A DNA stretch of 24,420 bases, taken from IMG/VR virus record IMGVR_UViG_3300044615_000902, positions 1 through 24,420 of that record. One strand, 5' to 3'. Under the pieces are notes generated by a model that was not told the origin of the DNA, did no database searches, and was given only the letters and a program-made list of their open reading frames with translations. The translations under genes were made by a program, and so were the position numbers. The stretch's first letter is position 1; every line of letters starts with the position of its first letter. The stretch is from a virus. Positions 1 through 8,283 of the stretch are shown here, one piece after another.

Positions 1-180
1 TTTGTTGCTGAGAGTCTGGAACGCTATGGCGCATTGTATAATTGGGTAGATCAACGAAACACCAAGTCCATAAGGTATCTTACGTGGCTTGGTTTCATCT
101 TCGGGGAACCTGTAGATCATGCAGGTTACCCCTTCATCCCATTCTGGATGAGTAAGCAAAAGGAGTCAGAGCATGTGTAG
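1..180 (+). CDS. T7 gp13-like internal virion protein, C-terminal end (partial)
   Basis: This frame is open from the window edge and gives 59 residues before a TAG stop. The ending, with RYLTWLGFIFGEPV followed by a GYPFIPFW stretch, resembles the C-terminus of T7 gp13 and its GNAT-fold relatives (DUF2833 type), small proteins needed for assembly of the internal core. The position directly before gp14-, gp15- and gp16-like genes supports this strongly. Its last 8 bases overlap the start of the next gene, so the two are probably translationally coupled. The N-terminal acetyltransferase core lies outside the window, so activity cannot be judged. Confidence 0.7.
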   Translation, partial: FVAESLERYGALYNWVDQRNTKSIRYLTWLGFIFGEPVDHAGYPFIPFWMSKQKESEHV

Positions 181-883
181 CCCTAGCGGTGTGAACCCAG
201 GACAAACAGCAGTTGTAGGAGCAGATGCAGGCGTAGGGCCAAGCGTGATGAACGCCAATGGAACCCCTGCGCCTCCCATGCCTGTCTCAGGAGCAGAGGG
301 GACAGGGATAACCCCTAACGCTAGTCCTTTGTTTGCTGCCCTCTTTGCTCTCCAAGCAGCCCAGGTGGTAGGTGGAGTGTATGGAAACAGGCAGAACTCC
401 AAAGCGCAACGCTATGTGGACAATGTTCACCGTGAGATAACTCAGAAGAACGCTGATCTATCTTTGAAAGCAGCCTCAGAGCAGCAATCCCAAGCTGAGA
501 TAGTAGACAGGCAGGCTGAGTCTGTAGATATCCTCACTTCTAAAGTTAATGCACTCAAGACCCGCTCAGCTATGAAGGTAGCTGCTGGGGAGTCTGGTGT
601 CACTGGAACAACTCCAAGCGACATCTTAGCAGATGCAGACCGTATCCAGGCTACCCGTGAGGGCATCCTAGAAATGAACTACCGGAGTCGAGCTAAGGAA
701 CGCTTGGCCCAACGTCGGGGGATCTCCGTGGCATACCAGAACAATAGGGCAGGTGGAAACACACCGTACCGTCCTAACCCAACAAATTATATGGCTGCTG
801 GGATGGAGATAGCAGGAGAAGGATTGAGTACCTACATGGATTACCAAGCAGCTAGCCGGGAAGGCGCACGGGGAGCACAATAA
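173..883 (+). CDS. Internal virion protein B (T7 gp14-like)
   Basis: The 236-residue protein occupies the gp14 slot, between the gp13-like and gp15-like genes. T7 gp14 has 196 residues, forms part of the internal core and is ejected into the host outer membrane. The N-terminal 50 residues are Gly/Pro/Ala-rich and low in complexity. A hydrophobic Ala-rich stretch (about residues 50-70, LFAALFALQAAQVVGG) is the best candidate for a membrane-interacting segment. The middle (about 80-190) is Gln/Ala/Glu/Arg-rich and probably helical. The ATG overlaps the upstream gene and follows an AAAAGGAG-type ribosome binding site. The assignment rests mainly on gene order and character. Confidence 0.75.
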   Translation: MCSPSGVNPGQTAVVGADAGVGPSVMNANGTPAPPMPVSGAEGTGITPNASPLFAALFALQAAQVVGGVYGNRQNSKAQRYVDNVHREITQKNADLSLKAASEQQSQAEIVDRQAESVDILTSKVNALKTRSAMKVAAGESGVTGTTPSDILADADRIQATREGILEMNYRSRAKERLAQRRGISVAYQNNRAGGNTPYRPNPTNYMAAGMEIAGEGLSTYMDYQAASREGARGAQ

Positions 884-3067
884 ATGGCTAAAGATTTCGA
901 CATAGGACAGGTCCAGCCCCTCCAAGGTGGCTCCTATCAAGGCCAGGATGCCCACATAACGAATCCTGGTCAATCAAACAGCATGCAGCAGCTAGTGAAT
1001 GCTGTTGGGACATTCTCTGAGGGTGTCCGACGTTATGCTGTCAATGAACAGATAGAGATTAGCGAGGAACAGACTCAGCAAGTCTTAGCGAATCTCCATG
1101 CTGAGGAAGCCAAGGGGCAAGCCACAGCAGCAGACATGGTACGTAATGGTCAGCTAGCACTTGGGGCTAACCCATATGCTGCCAAAGCTGCCCGTCGCTT
1201 GTTCATGCAGGGGATTGCCAAGAGGGCTGGGGATGAGATAGCCCAAGAGTATGAGTCCAGCCCTGTCCGTAACCTTGGGCCGGATGAAGTAGCACAGTGG
1301 ACCCGGGAGCAGTTCGCTAAGCGGACTAAGGCCATGGGCTTCACTGACCCCCACGACGCTGAGTTCCTAGACGGCTTCCTGCCTATCCAGGAACGGGCTG
1401 TGGAGGGTCTGGTTGGCTACCATACCAAGGTTGCAGCCCAGAGAACAGAGCGCGACCTGAAGGAAGGCATAGCCCAGAATGCTGGGGACGTTGCCTCAGC
1501 TAACCTCTTGCTCCCCGATGTGGCAGCCAGGGATGTAGCTGATAATACCCTCCGTGCTGCTCTTATGACGGGCATGGCTCCACGGGATGCCTATGAGAAC
1601 GTCCTAGATGGTCTTATCTCTAAGGCCATGGCAGAAGGGGACGTTGGTTACCTGGATGTCGCTGAGCAGGTTCCTACGCTCAACGATAAGAGCCAGGAAG
1701 TACCTATGGGCTCACGGATTTGGGCTCAGGAGAAGATAGCAGCAGCTAGGGCCAGCCTGGAATCCCAGAAGGCCAGGGAAGCGAAAGCAGCAGCAGATAA
1801 CCAAAAGCTTGTCCTAGAACAAAACAAGGAGGCTTCTCTAGCTGAAGCTGTGGATATCCTCCATGGTGGCAGGTCCCTACCTGAAACAGCCGAGGTCTAT
1901 GAGCAATTCAAGCGAAAGGCTGTGGAGCTAACCCGTAAGGGGCTCCTGGATCCTAAGCTAGTCCCAGAGCTAGACCGGATGCGAGAGGAAGCTGTAGCTG
2001 CCAACCTCAAGGCAAGTGAGCGTGGCGAAGTTATTGGAGATTATGGCTCAGTAGCCCACGAGGAGGCTACACAGTTCATCCTGGGTGGTCAGGTGGCTAC
2101 ACTATCCAAGGTAGCTGAGATGTACGCAGCCCCAAGCATGGCTCCATTCCGTGGTGCTGCCTTCAAGACCTGGAATGATTGGAAGAAGGCTCAGGAAGTA
2201 GAATCAGATTACAACCTGAAGGGGATGAAGCTTGGTATCCTCAATGACCCAAACATAAAGATGCTAGGTGCAGAGAAGATTGCCAGCATAGAAAGCTATT
2301 GGAATGGGTCCATTGCTGCCTTCAAGAAAGAGCGGGATAAGGCTGGGCAAGCCATAACAGTAATAGAGATGAATGAGTTTGCTAGCAACCTAGCTGACCA
2401 AGTTATAGCCCGGTACAGCAATAAGCCTGACAAGAATGGCGACAAGCTAGCACCAGCGAAAGACTATGTGGAAAGCTATGGGGATACCGTCCGTAGTGCT
2501 TTGCAGAATGCTAAGGACAAGGAAGAACAGAATCTTATCTATAATCGTGAGATAGATGCTAAGGTTCCCACGTTCACCAAGGATATCATAGACCTCCCGA
2601 AGAACCTCAAGGATCTAGGCTTTGATACCTGGGGTGATGAGGCAGCTAAGCGGTATGAGCGGCATGTAGCTGCTATAACTGGTGTAGCTGAGAATAGTGG
2701 ATCAGCAGATGCCATAGCGGCAGCTAAGGTCCTCAATGAAATGGTCCGAAATAAGATTGTGTTTGAGCGTCAACAGGCAGGAACAGACCAGGAGAGAGCC
2801 AGGATGGGCCAAGCCTCTCTAGCAGCCTATCCACGTGTGGAGGCTTTGATGCCTATGCCAGACGGAATGCCAATCAATGTTATCTCCAAGCTCGTCAAGA
2901 ATGGCGATGCCGTAATCGTCAGAGCCGATGGTAAGGTCCGTGGCTATGCACAAGGCATCTACCTGAAGAACCCAGAAGCAGGTATGCAGGCTGCCCTAGA
3001 ACTCGTACAGACTGAACTCAAGGCTACTCGTAGGCCAGACCCAAAGCCTGACACACCAAATAAGTAA
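884..3067 (+). CDS. Internal virion protein C (T7 gp15-like)
   Basis: The 727-residue protein is close in length to T7 gp15 (747) and sits in the same place in the gene order. gp15 forms a ring in the internal core and, after ejection with gp14 and gp16, builds the periplasmic channel through which DNA enters the cell. The sequence is strongly helical in character: long stretches rich in Ala, Glu, Lys and Gln, few Cys, no signal peptide and no clear transmembrane helix. No enzymatic motif is visible. The ATG follows the upstream TAA directly, with a GGGGAG site about 9 bases before it. Leucine codons include many CTA, as elsewhere in the late region. Confidence 0.85.
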   Translation: MAKDFDIGQVQPLQGGSYQGQDAHITNPGQSNSMQQLVNAVGTFSEGVRRYAVNEQIEISEEQTQQVLANLHAEEAKGQATAADMVRNGQLALGANPYAAKAARRLFMQGIAKRAGDEIAQEYESSPVRNLGPDEVAQWTREQFAKRTKAMGFTDPHDAEFLDGFLPIQERAVEGLVGYHTKVAAQRTERDLKEGIAQNAGDVASANLLLPDVAARDVADNTLRAALMTGMAPRDAYENVLDGLISKAMAEGDVGYLDVAEQVPTLNDKSQEVPMGSRIWAQEKIAAARASLESQKAREAKAAADNQKLVLEQNKEASLAEAVDILHGGRSLPETAEVYEQFKRKAVELTRKGLLDPKLVPELDRMREEAVAANLKASERGEVIGDYGSVAHEEATQFILGGQVATLSKVAEMYAAPSMAPFRGAAFKTWNDWKKAQEVESDYNLKGMKLGILNDPNIKMLGAEKIASIESYWNGSIAAFKKERDKAGQAITVIEMNEFASNLADQVIARYSNKPDKNGDKLAPAKDYVESYGDTVRSALQNAKDKEEQNLIYNREIDAKVPTFTKDIIDLPKNLKDLGFDTWGDEAAKRYERHVAAITGVAENSGSADAIAAAKVLNEMVRNKIVFERQQAGTDQERARMGQASLAAYPRVEALMPMPDGMPINVISKLVKNGDAVIVRADGKVRGYAQGIYLKNPEAGMQAALELVQTELKATRRPDPKPDTPNK

Positions 3068-3074
3068 GGAAGTT

Positions 3075-6000
3075 ATGCCAACTGATTTTAACCCGCCAGA
3101 TATCCCTGTTAAGCAGCCTGAGCCTGTGCCGGAACTTGGAGGGGATACCCTAGAGATAGTCAGGCGTGGTCAGATAGTAGCACCAGAGCAACCACAGACA
3201 CCCGAGACTGACCCAGGGCTCCTTGCTGAATCAGCTACAGGGCTTTGGCTCGGGCTCCTCAATACAGGCGATGCTGCCTTTGGCTGGGCCTTCCCCCGTG
3301 AGTATGAGACTGTTCCACACCTGGATGAGAGTGGTAAGCTACGGGTTGTTAAGACCAATGATTTTGCTAAGCAACTCCCACAATCGAAAACCATAACAGG
3401 TGGTTTGGTCCGTGGTGTATCTGAGTTTGCTATAGGTGCTGCCTCAGTTGGCGGTGCAGTTAGCTCTGTGACCAAAGCCGGTGGATTGGCAATGTCCATA
3501 GCCAAGGGTGCTGCCGCTGACTATGTTGCCTTTGGTGCTCATGAGGAACGCCTTAGTAACGTTGTGGCAGACCTAGGCGTACCCATTGCTTCTACCATAG
3601 CTGAACATTTGAAAGCTGAAGAATCAGACGGGGAAGTGGCTGGGCGTCTTAAGAACGTCATAGAAGGAGGTATCCTGGGCATCACCCTGGAAGCTGGCTT
3701 TAAGCTCATCGGAGGGGTAGCCAAACTCCGTAAGGCAAAGCAGATTACAGGATCAGACCCAGATAAAGCAAAGGAACTCATAGCTGAAGCCACAGCGGAT
3801 CTAGCTGAAGTGAAGCCACACGGCATGGTCCTGGCTCCAACCAAGCCCATCCAGGCTACCGCTAAAGATCGTATCATAGCTAAGACCCTGGAAGTAGATC
3901 CGGCTCTGACTCATAGCGAGGCAGATGCCCTAGCGGATATCCAGATTAGCCTAGCTCGCTATGTGAATCCTGCTCAAGAGGCAGATGTTACCCTAGCGTC
4001 TATCATGGACGTTACCAAGGTACGTGCTGAGGACCTAGCCTTGCGGCAGGTGGCTGAGCGCATCGTTGCCCAGGATCCCAGCAAGAGCCTAGACGAAGCC
4101 ATGGAGCTAGCCAAGGCTCAGGCTGCGGCTGTCCCTCCGACAGTGAAGCCAGGAGGCCCACGAGGCAAGACTACCTTTGCCTCCAATGGTAAAGCCCTGG
4201 TTGAACTCTTTGATAAGGCAGACCTGACAACTCACCTTCACGAAACAGCCCATGTATTCCGTCGTTACCTGCGTCCAGATGACAAGGCTGTCTTTGAGTC
4301 CTGGCTAGGGGTCAAGGATGGAAAGTGGACACGGGCAGCAGAGGAACGCTTTGCTGTAGGCTTTGAAGAGTACATGAGGCGTGGTGAGGCTCCTACGGAA
4401 CAACTGAAGGGAGCCTTTGAACGAATCAAAGCTGTAGTTGTCGATGTGTATAAGAAGCTTCGTGGCCATGGTAAGGGCCTAGCTCGTCTCAGCCCTGAAG
4501 TAAAGCAAGCCTATGATCGGCTGCTAAGTAATACGGAACGTGAAGGCATCTTTGATACTCGGGTCAACATGGCTGCAAAACAGCTATCCAATGACCTGGG
4601 TATCACTGTGAGGCCGACCCATGTACGGGGCTTGGCTGAAGCTGTGAAGAAGGGCGGGAAGATAGACTATAAGCTCCTAGAGATTCCCCACTTCACACGT
4701 ATCCTAAGGGCTGCCCATGAGTCCCAAGGTTCCGCTGAGTTGGCACAGCAGGTATTCAAGGAAGTTAATGACCTGAACCCAACTGGTGTCCAATCTCTGG
4801 TTGACACCGCACGGATCGCACAGTCTATAGGACAGGACAAAGAGGCTTTGGTTTCAACCATGCGCCAATTTGTTCAGAACAATCAGCAACTCAATTCAGT
4901 CCTAGCTGCATATGATTGGCATGTGCAAATGCAGACAGCAGAAGTTGCTAAGTTGGCTGCTGAAGTTAAGAAGTACGGTGCTGGGGACCTCCCAGAGCGT
5001 CTATCGGCACAGTTCCTACAAAGACACTCAGAACTAACTGAGCTAGTAGAACTGCAACTATATGGCCAAACTATTGTTAGTCGCTCAATGGGTGCCTATC
5101 GTCTCCGTGGTCAACCCATAGACGCTGTACACAAACTGTTCCAGGACGGGGACAAGCAAATAGATGAGCTATTCCAATCTGAAGGGGCTAAAGTCTCTGA
5201 TATGGTTGGCGGTCCTAAGTCAGTCCTGGACCTAGCTGATAAGGTACTGGAAGCCAAGGGAGCCGAGGATGCAGCCAAGCGGATGAAGGATGCAGGGAAG
5301 ACCATGCATGCAGCCATGAATAAAATCATGGAGTGGTACATGAATGCTATCCTGTCTGGCCCCAAGACACACCTAGTCAACATGGTGTCCAACACGGTTA
5401 TGACTGTGATGGTTCCATTGGAGCGGATCATTGGTGGCAAGGTACTCTCAGCATTTGGCAAGAAGCAGGGTGTACTAGAAGCTAAGAAGGGTGTGAGCCA
5501 ACTCATGGGGCTTCAAATGGCTTTCCGTGAAGCACTCCAAGCAGGCAAGGAATCCTGGTCAAGCGGTTCCAGCTTCATGGAGAAGGCTACAGCAATGGAT
5601 GTGGTCAAGGGGACACAAAGTAAATTCTTGAAGTCCTATGTCTACGTTGCTGGTCGAGCACTCCAAGCGGAAGATAGTTTCTTCAAGGTGTTAAGCTTTA
5701 GGGCTCACGCTTATGCAGAGCTAGTCGAGAAGGCGGGCAAGGAAGCAAATCCAGAAGCCTTCATTAAGACTGAGTTGGATAAGATGATGAAGGATCCTCT
5801 GGCTTATGGGTCCTCAGCGAATGCAGCTAAGACTGCTACGTTCACTCATGACCTCAAGCCAGGAACAAGCTTCCATAGTCTAAGCTCATTTGTTAATCGT
5901 CATCCTTGGGCTAGAATCATAGTCCCATTCGTGAAGACTCCTAGCAACATCCTCCTAGAGTTTGGTCGGCACGTTCCTGGCCTTCCTCTGCTCCGTAAGG

Positions 6001-7049
6001 GCATCCGTGAGGCTATTGTAGGAAAGATGGGTGCAGAGGCACAAGCGTCCTTCATAGGTAAGCAAGTGGTAGGCTTTGGCCTCGCTACAACTGCCTTTGG
6101 CCTCTACCAAGCTGGCTTCCTTACTGGCTCAGGTCCAACAGACCCAGAAGAACGTAAGGCGTGGTTGGCTGCTGGGAATCGTGAGTATGCTATTAATGTA
6201 GGTGGACGTTGGTGGGATTATAAGCGCATGGATCCATGGGCTACCCTCCTAGGCACCATGGCGGATACCTCAAAGGCTTGTACCAAACTTGGGAAGCCAG
6301 AGGAAGCCGTCAATATCATGTTCAAGGGAATCAAGCAAGGTGTCGTAGATAAGACCTATTTCAAAGGTATCTCAGATATCGTTAAGGCTCTCGATAACCC
6401 AGAAGTCTTTGGCGTCATGTGGGCTTCCAACGTTAGCTCAGGCATGCTCCCGTATTCAGGAGCCATGAGCCAAGCCAGCCGAGCCATAACCAGCCATAGT
6501 TACCGCATGAATGGCTTCCTAGATGCCTTCAGGGCTAAATCCATGGGCATCTGGGAGCCTGAGAAACGTTACGACCTCTATGGCAACCCCATAGATACTG
6601 GCATTGATGAGGCTGTGTCTCCTTTTGCTAGTACAGCAGATGGGGATAGCCCAGCCCTAGCAGAGCTAGCGAGCATTAAAGGAGGCATAGACATGGAGCC
6701 TCCTAAGGTTATCGGAAATGTGCAGCTAACGAAGGAACAACGGGAATTCATAGCTGAACAAACAGGCAAGGTGAAGATCGGTGGTCAGACGTTGATGGAG
6801 CGTTTGGAGAGCATTGTTGCCTCTGAGTCATATCAGAAGCTTCCAAGTAACGACCTGACTCCCGATGATTATACCAAGGTGCCACGAGCAATGGCACTCA
6901 AGCGTCCCTTTGATGCTGCCCAAGCGGCTGCCATTCGTATGGCCAAAGAGAAGTTCCCAGAGTTGAAGCAAGCAATTAACCAAGATCGACTTAATAAGGC
7001 TCTAGTTAGGGCTGGGGAGTTTGATCGTGTCATGGAGATAAGCAAGTAA
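3075..7049 (+). CDS. Internal virion protein D (T7 gp16-like) with HExxH motif
   Basis: The 1324-residue protein is almost the length of T7 gp16 (1318) and is the last of the internal core genes. gp16 is ejected and spans the inner membrane. T7 gp16 begins with a lytic transglycosylase domain, but here I see no transglycosylase signature; residues 1-100 are Pro-rich and acidic. Instead HETAH at residues 389-393, followed about 30 residues later by E423/E424 in AEERFAVGFEEY, has the form of a zinc metallopeptidase site as found in large polyvalent phage proteins. Hydrophobic stretches lie at about 109-155 and 993-1015. The region around 940-1040 (NRHPWARIIVPFVKTPSN and following) resembles domains shared by large ejected phage proteins. 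The start has an AAGGAAG site. Confidence 0.85.
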   Translation: MPTDFNPPDIPVKQPEPVPELGGDTLEIVRRGQIVAPEQPQTPETDPGLLAESATGLWLGLLNTGDAAFGWAFPREYETVPHLDESGKLRVVKTNDFAKQLPQSKTITGGLVRGVSEFAIGAASVGGAVSSVTKAGGLAMSIAKGAAADYVAFGAHEERLSNVVADLGVPIASTIAEHLKAEESDGEVAGRLKNVIEGGILGITLEAGFKLIGGVAKLRKAKQITGSDPDKAKELIAEATADLAEVKPHGMVLAPTKPIQATAKDRIIAKTLEVDPALTHSEADALADIQISLARYVNPAQEADVTLASIMDVTKVRAEDLALRQVAERIVAQDPSKSLDEAMELAKAQAAAVPPTVKPGGPRGKTTFASNGKALVELFDKADLTTHLHETAHVFRRYLRPDDKAVFESWLGVKDGKWTRAAEERFAVGFEEYMRRGEAPTEQLKGAFERIKAVVVDVYKKLRGHGKGLARLSPEVKQAYDRLLSNTEREGIFDTRVNMAAKQLSNDLGITVRPTHVRGLAEAVKKGGKIDYKLLEIPHFTRILRAAHESQGSAELAQQVFKEVNDLNPTGVQSLVDTARIAQSIGQDKEALVSTMRQFVQNNQQLNSVLAAYDWHVQMQTAEVAKLAAEVKKYGAGDLPERLSAQFLQRHSELTELVELQLYGQTIVSRSMGAYRLRGQPIDAVHKLFQDGDKQIDELFQSEGAKVSDMVGGPKSVLDLADKVLEAKGAEDAAKRMKDAGKTMHAAMNKIMEWYMNAILSGPKTHLVNMVSNTVMTVMVPLERIIGGKVLSAFGKKQGVLEAKKGVSQLMGLQMAFREALQAGKESWSSGSSFMEKATAMDVVKGTQSKFLKSYVYVAGRALQAEDSFFKVLSFRAHAYAELVEKAGKEANPEAFIKTELDKMMKDPLAYGSSANAAKTATFTHDLKPGTSFHSLSSFVNRHPWARIIVPFVKTPSNILLEFGRHVPGLPLLRKGIREAIVGKMGAEAQASFIGKQVVGFGLATTAFGLYQAGFLTGSGPTDPEERKAWLAAGNREYAINVGGRWWDYKRMDPWATLLGTMADTSKACTKLGKPEEAVNIMFKGIKQGVVDKTYFKGISDIVKALDNPEVFGVMWASNVSSGMLPYSGAMSQASRAITSHSYRMNGFLDAFRAKSMGIWEPEKRYDLYGNPIDTGIDEAVSPFASTADGDSPALAELASIKGGIDMEPPKVIGNVQLTKEQREFIAEQTGKVKIGGQTLMERLESIVASESYQKLPSNDLTPDDYTKVPRAMALKRPFDAAQAAAIRMAKEKFPELKQAINQDRLNKALVRAGEFDRVMEISK

Positions 7050-7759
7050 TGGCTTATAGTTATGATACATACTTTGGAAACGGTACAAATAAGGTTTGGT
7101 CAGTAACCTTTGGGTATATCAAGAAAGCCCATGTACAGGTGTTGGTGGATGGTGTGTCAGTAAGCTTTTCGTGGCTTACCGATACCAGCATAGAAACTAC
7201 CGTTGCTGCTCCCATGTCTGCTGAGGTTGTCATAAAAAGAGTGACACCAAAGGATCCTATGGTTTCCTACTCCAATGGAGCCATTGTAAAGGCTGCGGAT
7301 CTAAACCTTGCTAACCTCCAAGCAATCTATCTGGCTCAAGAAGCAGCAGACCAGACACGGGGAGAGCAAGGCCCTCCAGGTCCTCCTGGTTCAGGTGGAA
7401 GTGGGGGAGCATCGTCCATTACCTATCCTGCTGGTATTATACTCAGTGGCCAACGGGTAGTGTTGTATGCACCAGGAGTTGGATGGATTTATGCTGACTC
7501 ATCCATAGTAGCGCATGGGCAAGCACAGGTGGCTGTAACCAAAACAGCAGCAAACTTGGGTGTTGATTGTGAAGCTGTTACAAGCGGGGTCATGGATGAA
7601 CCTTCGTGGTCCTGGCCCGCTCCTTGTGTCCTGTTTCTAGGGACCAGTGGGCAACTAACCATTACCCCACCAACGTCAGGATTTGTCAGAGAGATTGCTA
7701 GAGCCGTGTCGGCTACTCGCATAGTCATTGAACCAGAACAAGCCATCAACCTACTATAG
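7049..7759 (+). CDS. Tail fibre adaptor, T7 gp17 N-terminal type, collagen-like linker
   Basis: Residues 1-105 match the T7 gp17 N-terminal domain in pattern: a start around MAYSYDTYFGNGTNKVWSVTF, then AEVVIKR and the NGAIVKAADLNLANLQAIYLAQEA segment. This domain attaches fibres to the tail. A short collagen-like linker (GPPGPPGSGG, about residues 110-120) leads into a C-terminal beta-rich domain of about 110 residues. At 236 residues it is far shorter than T7 gp17 (553), so it is more likely an adaptor or short fibre than the full receptor binder. The ATG overlaps the upstream stop by one base with a GGAG site in front. A paralogous N-terminal domain occurs in the gene at 10586-11839. Confidence 0.85.
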   Translation: MAYSYDTYFGNGTNKVWSVTFGYIKKAHVQVLVDGVSVSFSWLTDTSIETTVAAPMSAEVVIKRVTPKDPMVSYSNGAIVKAADLNLANLQAIYLAQEAADQTRGEQGPPGPPGSGGSGGASSITYPAGIILSGQRVVLYAPGVGWIYADSSIVAHGQAQVAVTKTAANLGVDCEAVTSGVMDEPSWSWPAPCVLFLGTSGQLTITPPTSGFVREIARAVSATRIVIEPEQAINLL

Positions 7760-7767
7760 GAGTTATC

Positions 7768-8280
7768 ATGGCAGCTAAGAAGTTTATTCGTCTTATTTCA
7801 GGTGTCCTCACAGAAATTGCAGGAGTTGTTACTAGTGCCGGTGCTGGCAATGATGGTGATATCCCAGCCCTAGACGCTACTGGTAAACTTGATGTCAGTG
7901 TCATGCCTGTTGGCATTGGTCCTGAAGTACAAGTAATGATTGCTAGTGAAGCCCTCTCAGCCGGGGATCTAGTAAACATTTGGTTAGATGTAGGTGTTGT
8001 GAAGTGCCGTAAGGCTGACAACAGCACAGCAGGCAAAGAAGCTCATGGGTTCGTCCTATCAGCTTACTCCCTAGGTAATAGCGCAACTGTCTATGGCCCA
8101 TCACAGATGAACACAGCTAAAACCGGGCTTACTTTGGCTGCCACCTACTGGCTAGGAACTGCTGGTGGTATTGTTACAGCATCTCCTTCGGGTTCTGGTG
8201 TTGTATCCCAGGTGGTTGGTAAGAGTGTTTCAGCTACTACTTTGATGTTTAATCCATTACACCCAATTACTCAGGTTTAA
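7768..8280 (+). CDS. Small beta-rich tail or fibre-associated protein
   Basis: The 170-residue protein lies between the fibre adaptor and the large receptor-binding protein. The start is MAAKKFIRLISGVLTEIAG, followed by DGDIPALDATGKLDVSVMP and a Gly/Thr/Val-rich remainder (residues 55-170: AGDLVNIW, HGFVLSAY, ATVYGPSQMN, TYWLGTAGGIVTASP). This resembles small beta-structured proteins found beside fibre genes in many phages, and the second half resembles decoration or DUF2190-like folds. I infer a structural, tail-associated role; the exact role is unknown. It has a strong AGGAG site 7 bases before the ATG. No catalytic motif or membrane segment is visible. Confidence 0.7.
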   Translation: MAAKKFIRLISGVLTEIAGVVTSAGAGNDGDIPALDATGKLDVSVMPVGIGPEVQVMIASEALSAGDLVNIWLDVGVVKCRKADNSTAGKEAHGFVLSAYSLGNSATVYGPSQMNTAKTGLTLAATYWLGTAGGIVTASPSGSGVVSQVVGKSVSATTLMFNPLHPITQV

Positions 8281-8283
8281 TAC

